Shown here: piece after piece, positions 1-6,100 of the stretch
How the letters are laid out: each line of letters starts with the position of its first letter
Numbering within the stretch: position 1 is the stretch's first letter
Assembly: GCA_937894775.1 (NCBI GenBank)
Contig: CALAXC010000031.1
Coordinates: 1 to 7,926 of the forward strand
Origin: an uncultured Clostridia bacterium
GTDB lineage: Bacteria; Bacillota; Clostridia; Oscillospirales; CAG-272
Length of the DNA stretch: 7,926 bases
Direction: 5' to 3'
The notes under the pieces: generated by a model
The model's input: the letters and a program-made list of their open reading frames with translations, nothing else
The model's database searches: none
Told to the model about the DNA's origin: nothing
Translations under genes and position numbers: made by a program

Positions 1-2
1 CT

Positions 3-380
3 CTCGGACACGAATGGACAACGCCCGATGTTGATCTGTGCGAGGTTCAATCCACCTGTTCAAGATGCGGTGCAACCGACGGAGAAAACAAGGAACATAC
101 TCCCGAAAATGATGATAACGACTGTTCAACCGCCCTTAATTGCGGTGTTTGCGGAAAAGAAATTCTGGCGGCAGGCGAGCATTCCCCCGAAAAGGATGAC
201 GGCAATTGCACAACAGAGCAAAAATGCACCGTATGCGGTCAAGTGGCGGTTGCAGCGAAGAATGCTCATAATGACACCGACCACGACTACCTTTGCGACA
301 ACGCAGGCTGTCAGGTAACGGTTGGCAATCCACCTAAAGACGAGAATTCCGGAATCGATCTTCCGATCGACCGGAATTAA
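3..380 (+). CDS. 3' end of a Cys-rich repeat protein, probably secreted (5' end outside window)
   Basis: An open frame runs from the window edge to TAA at 378-380 (125 residues), so it is the tail of a longer gene. Three copies of a 28-residue unit are visible: C13/C19/C22, C41/C47/C50 and C69/C75/C78, each C-x5-C-x2-C-G, followed by His (H32, H60, H89) and an acidic D-D or D-x-D stretch. The last unit closes with C98 and C103 in a D-Y-L-C-D-N-A-G-C motif. The tail is P/D/N-rich and ends IDLPIDRN. Identical Cys spacing occurs in the two exported proteins downstream, which supports an extracellular location and common ancestry. Metal binding or disulfide knotting are both possible; neither is shown. 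There is no C-terminal membrane segment and no sortase motif. The stop is 101 bp before the next start, with no terminator between. Other forward and reverse frames here are shadows. Confidence 0.8.
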   Translation, partial: LGHEWTTPDVDLCEVQSTCSRCGATDGENKEHTPENDDNDCSTALNCGVCGKEILAAGEHSPEKDDGNCTTEQKCTVCGQVAVAAKNAHNDTDHDYLCDNAGCQVTVGNPPKDENSGIDLPIDRN

Positions 381-544
381 TGCAAAATGTAAAGTGCAGA
401 ATGCAAAATTAAGAACAAAAGCAGATTGCACTTTGCCAAAGCAACGAAAATTCTCATCGCAGTATGTAAGGAGAAACGATTATGATGAAAACAAAGCATA
501 GATTTTTAACAACATTTTGCATTTTGCTCTTTGCATTTTGCATT
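379..544. repeat. 31-bp inverted repeat enclosing the RBS and start codon of the 751-aa gene
   Basis: Positions 379-409 pair with 514-544 antiparallel (i+j = 923): 28 Watson-Crick pairs, two G-U pairs (390/533, 399/524) and one mismatch (395/528). The left arm begins inside the stop codon of the upstream gene. The right arm lies in the signal-peptide coding sequence. The enclosed ~104 nt hold the Shine-Dalgarno AAGGAG (468-473) and both candidate ATGs (482, 485). A smaller competing stem, 391-398 with 427-434 (AAAGTGCA/TGCACTTT), uses part of the left arm. Both arms are arrays of a 7-bp unit, CAAAATG on the left and CATTTTG on the right. In RNA this would put the translation start in the loop of a long stem. 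Confidence 0.75.
431..485 (+). promoter_or_regulatory. Translation-initiation leader related to that of the 1450-aa gene
   Basis: Contains Shine-Dalgarno AAGGAG (468-473), 8 nt before ATG 482. The blocks CTTT, GCAA, ATTCTCA, CG, TAAGGAGA, ATGA and GAAAACAA occur in the same order at 3080-3130 before and into the next large gene. A frame with no stop from 393 ends in TGA at 483-485, overlapping ATG 482 as ATGA. It has no ATG and only a weak TTG (426), so it may be a decayed or unused leader ORF. I see no convincing sigma-A promoter between 381 and 481; expression from an upstream promoter is likely. Confidence 0.5.
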
Positions 545-2737
545 TTCTGCGCCTTTGGCGCAGTAGCGACAAGTGCAGAAGAGCCCGCCACCCCTGTCGC
601 AGAATTTGTCGGCAAACAGGTCAACCTCGGCGGCGATATCTCAATGAAATTCTACGTCAGAAACAATGAAGATCGCCCCATCGAAAGCATAACAGTCGAG
701 GTCGAATTCCTCGGTAAGCTAACGTATCTTACCGAGTGCGAGAAGCATCCAACTGACGCTAAAGTGTATATTTACACCTTTGAAGGCATCAATCCTCAAT
801 GCCTCGGCGATCTCATGAACGTAACGATTCTTGTGGGTGGCATCCCGGAGGGGCATGAAAAGGCAATGCTTACGGGTTACAGCGTTAAGGAAAACCTGAT
901 TAACGCCTACAATATTACGAATGACGCTAATATGAAGCAGCTCATCATCGACACCCTCGAATACGGTGCGGCGGCTCAGGTATATCGCAATTACAAGACC
1001 AATGCCCTTGTTACGGATGGCGTAACCTTCATTTCCGAAGGTAAGACTGAGGTAGACGTTCCGAGAAGCTCTCCTGTTGTGAACGAAACGGTTGCTGACT
1101 CCATTAAAGAAGCAACGGTAAATTTCAGCGCGACCAACTTTATCAAAGTAAGCTACAACGACGGCGAGATCAAAACGCTCACCTCGGATGCGGTTGCAGC
1201 GTATGATTTCGCAAAAAAGATGCAGTTCTCGGCAGACGGTCTGTTCACGCTCGGATATAGCGTAAACGATTATTGCTACGATGTAATCAACAGCGAAACG
1301 ACAACCGAAGCCATGAAATCTCTCGCAAAAGCTCTCTACAACTACGGTCTTTCCGCACACATCGTAAAAGGCAACCATGAGGGCGGCACCGCAACCTGTG
1401 CGGCACAGAAAGTATGTACGATCTGCGGAAACGGCTATGGCAATCTTCTTGACCACAACTACACCTACACCGCAAACGATGATGCCAACACCATCACCGA
1501 GTCTTGCGATAAGGGCTGTGGTCATAACAAGACCATCACTCTCAAAGCTCCCGAAAATGCAGTTTATAACGGCAACGCACATCAGGCAAGCGTAGAAGGT
1601 GCTATTGATGCTGAATACGACCTCACCTATAATGCGAACCCTGTTGACGTCGGAAGCTATACCGCAACCCTTACCGCAGGCGGCAAGAGCGTAAGCCTTG
1701 ATTTCGAGATCACGAAGGCAACACCCAAAGTAACTGCTCCCACAGCAAACACGCTCACCTATAACGGCGAAGCACAGGCACTTGTGAACGCAGGCTCTAC
1801 AGACTTTGGCACGATGCTTTACAGCTTAACCGAGGACGGCGAGTATACCACAAGCATCCCCACAGGCACAAACGCAGTTTCCTATACCGTTTACTACTAC
1901 GTACAGGGCAACGAGAACGCAAACGATTCCGCAGTAGCAAGTGTGACTGTAGAAATCGCTAAGGCAGTAGCGAGCATCACAGCAGCTCCTACCCCCAATA
2001 CGCTGACCTATATCGGCGAAGCGCAGTATCTCATCAACACAGGTGAAACGAACATTGGAACGATGGTTTACAGCTTGACCGAGGATGGCGAGTATACCAC
2101 AAGCATCCCCCAAGGCACAAATGCAGGCGATTACACGGTTTGGTATTACGTTCAGGGCGATGCAAACCATAATGACAGCGCAAAGGCTACCGTGTCCGTT
2201 AACATCGCAAAGGCACCTTTGACTGTAATGGCTGATGCGAAAATCAAGTCCTACGGCGATGAAAATCCCACACTGACATACACGGCAGAAGGTCTGCTTG
2301 GTGGTGATACGCTGACCGGCGCGCTGACCGGCGCACTGAGTCGTGAAGAAGGCGAAAATGTGGGATCGTATGCCATCACTCTGGGCACTCTGTCCGCAGA
2401 CAACTACACCATTTCCTTCGAGGGAGCAGATTTTACTATCCAAGCAAAGGAAGTCACCGAGCCAATCGTAACTCTTGACCAGACGAGTTACCAGTACGAC
2501 GGCAATGTAAAGGAGCCCAAGGTTACCTCCATCGTTGTTGACGGTCGCACCTTGACAGAAGGCATAGATTATACCGTATCCTATGAGGACAACGTTTACG
2601 TTAACACAGAGGCAAAGGTAGTCATCAACTTCATGGGCAACTACGACGGTACATTCAAAAAGTACTTCACGATCACGCAGGATCCCGATACCACCGAGTT
2701 TGACGGAGTGTGGGTTACTGTTAACACCACGCCTTAA
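482..2737 (+). CDS. Exported multidomain protein: duplicated beta/alpha module, Cys module, MBG/Ig-like repeats (751 aa)
   Basis: Start ATG 482 lies 8 nt after AAGGAG; ATG 485 is a possible alternative. Residues 1-32 are a signal peptide: basic start, hydrophobic core 12-29, likely cleavage after T-S-A. Residues about 37-298 form a module present again in the next large protein: V-N-L-G-G-D-I-S-M-K near 47-56, E-G-I-N-P-Q-C at 101-107, and two helical segments beginning Y-S-V (133, 259) and ending in L-x-Y-G-x-x-A or L-Y-N-Y-G-x-x-A. Residues 300-348 hold a Cys module (C306, C312, C315, C342, C346). Then follow an MBG-like beta domain (351-413), two near-identical ~82-residue repeats (414-495, 496-578), an MBG/YDG-type domain (579-656) and an Ig-like domain (659-733). 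It ends with tandem TAA TAA. There is no LPXTG, SLH, dockerin or C-terminal membrane helix and no catalytic motif. A surface or extracellular binding or stalk role is inference. Confidence 0.9.
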   Translation: MMKTKHRFLTTFCILLFAFCIFCAFGAVATSAEEPATPVAEFVGKQVNLGGDISMKFYVRNNEDRPIESITVEVEFLGKLTYLTECEKHPTDAKVYIYTFEGINPQCLGDLMNVTILVGGIPEGHEKAMLTGYSVKENLINAYNITNDANMKQLIIDTLEYGAAAQVYRNYKTNALVTDGVTFISEGKTEVDVPRSSPVVNETVADSIKEATVNFSATNFIKVSYNDGEIKTLTSDAVAAYDFAKKMQFSADGLFTLGYSVNDYCYDVINSETTTEAMKSLAKALYNYGLSAHIVKGNHEGGTATCAAQKVCTICGNGYGNLLDHNYTYTANDDANTITESCDKGCGHNKTITLKAPENAVYNGNAHQASVEGAIDAEYDLTYNANPVDVGSYTATLTAGGKSVSLDFEITKATPKVTAPTANTLTYNGEAQALVNAGSTDFGTMLYSLTEDGEYTTSIPTGTNAVSYTVYYYVQGNENANDSAVASVTVEIAKAVASITAAPTPNTLTYIGEAQYLINTGETNIGTMVYSLTEDGEYTTSIPQGTNAGDYTVWYYVQGDANHNDSAKATVSVNIAKAPLTVMADAKIKSYGDENPTLTYTAEGLLGGDTLTGALTGALSREEGENVGSYAITLGTLSADNYTISFEGADFTIQAKEVTEPIVTLDQTSYQYDGNVKEPKVTSIVVDGRTLTEGIDYTVSYEDNVYVNTEAKVVINFMGNYDGTFKKYFTITQDPDTTEFDGVWVTVNTTP
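513..547 (+). repeat. Heptanucleotide tandem array (CATTTTG x5) in signal-peptide coding sequence
   Basis: Five consecutive 7-bp units: CATTTTG (513-519), CATTTTG (520-526), CTCTTTG (527-533), CATTTTG (534-540), CATTTTC (541-547). Because 7 is not a multiple of 3, the array is read through all three frames and gives a 21-bp protein period, F-C-I-L-L-F-A then F-C-I-F, which is the hydrophobic core of the signal peptide. A complementary array lies upstream at 383-410 (CAAAATG, TAAAGTG, CAGAATG, CAAAATT). Gain or loss of one unit would shift the frame. Confidence 0.8.
1721..2215 (+). repeat. Tandem pair of ~82-residue beta-domain repeats
   Basis: Residues 414-495 and 496-578 of the 751-aa protein align almost end to end. 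Both contain N-T-L-T-Y, G-E-A-Q, M-x-Y-S-L-T-E-D-G-E-Y-T-T-S-I-P, G-T-N-A, Y-Y-V-Q-G and I-A-K-A. At DNA level 1820-1861 and 2069-2110 match at 40 of 42 bases, far closer than the flanks of the repeat, which points to recent duplication or local gene conversion. Each unit looks like an MBG/Ig-type beta sandwich that extends a rod-like region. Confidence 0.85.
2312..2335 (+). repeat. 12-bp tandem duplication inside an MBG-type domain
   Basis: CTGACCGGCGCG (2312-2323) is followed directly by CTGACCGGCGCA (2324-2335), one base different and in frame. It encodes L-T-G-A twice (residues 611-618). MBG/YDG domains usually read G-D-x-L-T-G-A-L-S-R here, so four extra residues have been inserted into one strand or loop. 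Confidence 0.85.
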
Positions 2738-2761
2738 TAAAAGGCAAATCAGTAAATCTTT

Positions 2762-2881
2762 GTCAATGTAGTGCAGCGTAAGCGAAACGGCGCGAGGGTG
2801 TAAGAAAACAACTGAGTGTTGTTTTCCCCCTCGCGTGACCGAGCCGCAGCGAGACGGGTGAAAACCTTGCCCTGCATTGAC
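2762..2881. repeat. Hairpin-rich ~120-bp intergenic element with imperfect terminal inverted repeats
   Basis: Ends: 2762-2775 and 2868-2881 are inverted copies of 14 bases with one T-G wobble and one mismatch. Centre: CGCGAGGG (2791-2798) pairs with CCCTCGCG (2828-2835). After a small internal loop, GAAAACAAC (2804-2812) pairs with GTTGTTTTC (2818-2826) around a 5-nt loop. The stem is strong but is followed by C-rich sequence with no T tract, so it is not a normal terminator. Terminal plus nested inverted repeats, small size and intergenic position fit a MITE-like or REP-like element, or a structured RNA. No clear target-site duplication was found. Confidence 0.55.
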
Positions 2882-2884
2882 CTT

Positions 2885-2924
2885 TCACAAATAGGCATAA
2901 ATCAAGGTTTGTGCCTATTCGTGA
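2885..2924. repeat. 17-bp hairpin in the intergenic region
   Basis: Positions 2885-2901 pair with 2908-2924 around the 6-nt loop TCAAGG: 15 Watson-Crick pairs, one T-G wobble (2898/2911) and one A-C mismatch (2889/2920). No T-rich tract follows, so rho-independent termination is unlikely. The last bases of the right arm can instead form GAGA-GCAA-TCTC (2923-2934), a 4-bp stem with a GNRA-type loop, so two alternative folds compete at 2923-2924. Confidence 0.65.
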
Positions 2925-2971
2925 GAGCAATCTCGACTAAAACTGGAGGAACACAGAGGACACTCTGCTCT

Positions 2972-2980
2972 TGATACAAT
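2972..2980 (+). promoter_or_regulatory. Possible extended -10 promoter before the 1450-aa gene
   Basis: TGATACAAT fits an extended -10 element (TGn followed by TACAAT, five of six bases of TATAAT). No good -35 is visible 16-18 bp upstream. If used, the mRNA would start near 2987 with a leader of about 130 nt that includes the small ORF at 3037. This is weak evidence; transcription from the upstream genes is the alternative. Confidence 0.22.
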
Positions 2981-3013
2981 GAAACAACGAAGAAAAGCGC
3001 GTTTGTTACCCCA

Positions 3014-3087
3014 CGGAAAGCCGGAGGTGGCAGACGATGGTTAGAAAACAACATCTTTACATAGAAACCCGAAGCGGAGCTTTCCGC
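3014..3087 (+). other. Leader with mutually exclusive stems upstream of the 1450-aa gene
   Basis: CGGAAAGC (3014-3021) is perfectly complementary to GCTTTCCG (3079-3086), and the paired segment would enclose a hairpin 3036-3042/3047-3055 with a 2-nt bulge. The same bases can form local hairpins instead: CGG-AAAG-CCG (3014-3023) and GCGGA-GCTT-TCCGC (3074-3087). The outer helix ends 19 nt before the Shine-Dalgarno of the large gene and lies next to that of the small ORF (GGAGGT, 3023-3028). It does not match any riboswitch consensus I know. Confidence 0.35.
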
Positions 3088-3123
3088 AAGCAAATTCTCA
3101 ACGATAAGGAGATAACACAATGA
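3037..3123 (+). CDS. Probable 28-aa leader ORF, translationally coupled to the 1450-aa gene
   Basis: ATG 3037 follows an excellent Shine-Dalgarno, GGAGGT (3023-3028), at 8 nt spacing. The frame runs 28 codons to TGA 3121-3123, overlapping the next ATG (3120) as ATGA, the classic arrangement for translational coupling. The peptide begins MVRKQHLYIETRSGAF and ends KEITQ. It is basic and hydrophilic, with no signal peptide, membrane segment or Cys, and I recognise no family. Its last part (F-x-K, I-L, K-E) matches the translation of the same-frame open stretch before the 751-aa gene. It may be a real microprotein, a leader peptide whose translation opens the downstream RBS, or the remnant of a lost gene. 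The large gene also has its own RBS (AAGGAG, 3106-3111) inside this ORF. Confidence 0.5.
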   Translation: MVRKQHLYIETRSGAFRKQILNDKEITQ

Positions 3124-6100
3124 CGAAAACAAGAAACAAACTGAAAATAATGGGGCTGTTGCTCACGCTTGTGGTGATGGTGAGCCTGCTTGGAATGTTT
3201 AGCTTGACGGCGAGTGCAGCAGAAGCAACGATCATAGCGCAGGGAGAATGCGGCGCAGAAGGCAGCAGCGTTCAGTGGAAATATGACAATACTGGCACGC
3301 TGACCATCAGCGGTACCGGTGCTATGGCGGATTTCAGTGTGGGTGCCAGCCCATGGTACGATTATGAGACCGAAATTACTACCGTTGTTGTAGAAAACGG
3401 TGTAACGTATGTCGGAAAAAACAGCTTCAGAACCTTTGATAATCTGACAACTGCCACGATTGCAGATTCGGTAGAAAAAATAGGCGGGTATGCTTTTTAT
3501 TCTTCTTCCAAACTTGAATCGGTAAAGCTTTCAAATAATTTAACATATATAAGTCAGCGTGCTTTTGGTTATTGTTCAAGCCTTGCCTCCATCGTAATCC
3601 CCAAAAGCGTAACATACATTGAAGGGGAGGCATTTATCGCTTGTTCAAGTCTTACATCAATTGAGATTCCTGACGGAATTGAAGAAATAGGCTCTGGACT
3701 GTTTAGCGGATGCTCAAGTCTTACCTCGATTAAGTTGTCTGACACAATAACACGTATAGGCTCAGACGCATTCCATGGCTGTTCAAGCCTTGCTTCGATA
3801 ACACTTCCGGACGACGTAAGTTATATTGGTTCTAATGCATTTTGGGAGTGCTCTAACCTTGCAGAAATCAAGCTTCCAAAGTCACTGGAGAAAATAGGAA
3901 CCTATACCTTTTATTGCTGTTCAAGCCTGAAATCAATCATTATTCCGAATTCGGTGAAAGAGATAGGCGCGTTAGCATTTGCGGGTTGTTCAAATCTTTC
4001 TATTGTACATTATTTAGGCACAGAAGAACAGTGGGCTTCTGTCACCATAGGTTCTTCTAACGAGAAATTCACCGATGCTGACCGACACTATTGCACAGAA
4101 AAAGCCGAAATAGCTCCCACTTGTCAAGCGGCAGGAAATGAAAGCGGTTGGTACTGCGAAACCTGTGCAAACTATATAGAGGGCGGCAAAGCAATCGAAA
4201 TCAATCCCGATAATCATATTTTTGTTAAGGGCTTTTGCGCTTGTGGTGCATACGAGCCTGCAACGCTTGTCACCAACGAGAATGACGCTTCTCTTGGACT
4301 TACAGCCGAATACGTTGACTACTATGCGATCTCCAACGCAGGTCAGCTCTTCTGGTTCGCACAGCAGGTTAATGTAGAGGGCAACAGAGAGATCAAGGGC
4401 GTTCTTACGGCTGACATCGACCTTGAAAACAGACCATGGACTCCCATCGGCGAAACAGGCGAGAACAACAAAAACTTCCGTGGTGTCTTTGACGGTCGTG
4501 ATCACACCATCAAGGGTCTGTACGTGGAAGGCGGCAGAGCCGGTCTTGGCTTCTTCGGTGAGGTCAGAACGGGTACGGTTAAGAACTTCACCATCTACGG
4601 TGAGGTGATCGTAAACACGCAACACGACTACGTTGGCGGTGTCATCGGTTCGATTTGCGGTGTGAATGGTGAAACCGACCTTGAGCGCAATGGCGCAATT
4701 ATTCAGAACATCACCTCCTACGTAAACCTTACCGCAAAAGCGCACGGCGTTGGTATGATCGGCGGCTTTGTGGGATACGCAAACCATCAAAGCCTCATTG
4801 AAAACTGCTCTTGGTACGGCACCTTTGACGCAGGTATTTACCGTGTGGACTCGGGTGCAGGCGGCTTCATCGGCAAGATCCAAGAGAATACAAGCGAAGT
4901 GACCATCCGTAACTGCGCGGCATACGGAACCATCAAGACCAATTACGCAGGCGACTATAATAACACCGCAACCATTTATATGGGCGGTTTCCTCAGCTTT
5001 TCCAATACGGGAGCAAAGACTACCCTTGAAAACTGCCTGTTTGCAGGTAAGTTTGAGCGCGGTGAAAATCTGACCGATCAGGCGTTTCTTGGCGCATTTG
5101 GCACGCTTCGGAGTGTTAATGCAATCAAGAATTGCTATTACCTCAGTGATGACGGTCTTGAGGCTGTACACAGCAATTCGGATCTGAAACCCGGGAGTGA
5201 CAACGTAGAGATCACAAGTGTAACCAAAGCACAGCTCCTCTCGGGCGAGGTTGCCTACAAGCTCGGTGAACACTTCGGACAGATACTCGAAGGTGAGAAC
5301 CGTCAGAGCTATCCTGTCCTCGGTGGAACAAAGGTTGAAGATTCCCAAAGATTTGAGATCTACGGTCAACAGCTCAACATCGGCGGCGACCTCTCCATGA
5401 AGTACTACGTGATGGGCTATGCTCCTGAATTCAATTCCAAGGGACTCTATATGGAGTTTAGTCACAATGGCGTGAAAACCAAAGTGTACGCAGGTGAACC
5501 CAACGCTGACGGCTTCTACGTATTCGTCCTTGAGGGGATCAATCCGCAGTGCATGGGCGACAGTATCCGCGCAATGCTCTACTACAACGAGACCGAGGTT
5601 ACAAGTCACGGATGTGAAGATGGTAAGGAATACAGCGTTGAAAAGAACCTCTTAAACCTTCTTGAAAAATATAAAGACGATGCGGCTCTCGTGACTCTCA
5701 TCAAGGATACTCTTGCATACGGCGAAGCAGCAAGTGCATACAAGAAGCATCAGACCATGACCGGCAATACTTACACAGAGAATAGCTCGAACAGAGAGAT
5801 TCCCGTAAGTGAGGCGCAGGTGGCAGACGTGATTACAGGCTATACCGTGCGTTTCGGCACTGCAATATCTATTATTATCGAGGTTAATCCCAGTGCGTTC
5901 GAAGATACGATATATAAGGTAGAGTGCAACGGCACGGAGTTGAGAAATTTCCCCAGTCCCAACAGCCCATTGTACAAGGTAATGAATATTGCTGCCACTG
6001 ATTTCGATAAAGAATGGGAATTCGTGGTGAGAAGCACCAATCCTATGGGAGATGTTTACGGTACTGTTGTGATTAGCGTTAACGATTACCTCTACGGTAT

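Noticed and set aside
28..318. 96-codon + strand frame starting ATG 28
   Set aside because: It overlaps the Cys-repeat frame, whose exact 28-residue periodicity and motif matches to downstream genes identify the real coding frame; the 96-codon product has no such features.
126..431. 101-codon reverse frame whose start looks like a signal peptide
   Set aside because: The hydrophobic start comes from the heptamer array read in reverse, and the rest is antisense to the Cys-repeat coding region.
2640..2737. Cell-wall sorting signal or dockerin at the end of the 751-aa protein
   Set aside because: No LPXTG-like motif, hydrophobic helix, basic tail or calcium-binding dockerin repeat; the same is true of the 1450-aa protein's end.
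2796..2835. Rho-independent terminator for the 751-aa gene
   Set aside because: The stem is strong, but it is followed by GTGACCGAGC and lacks any T tract on either strand.
2938..3119. Known riboswitch upstream of the 1450-aa gene
   Set aside because: Compared by eye with cyclic-di-GMP I, cobalamin, TPP, SAM, glycine and FMN core motifs; none of the conserved core sequences is present.
3550..4010. Regular ~69-bp periodicity suggesting a CRISPR or DNA tandem repeat
   Set aside because: The period is that of ~23-residue leucine-rich repeats. Similarity is at protein level with variable codons, and there are no spacers.
4014..5609. 531-codon antisense open frame opposite the 1450-aa gene
   Set aside because: It mirrors the codon pattern of a gene with signal peptide, RBS and recognised domains. 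Its translation is Cys/Val-rich without domain signal, and no RBS precedes it.
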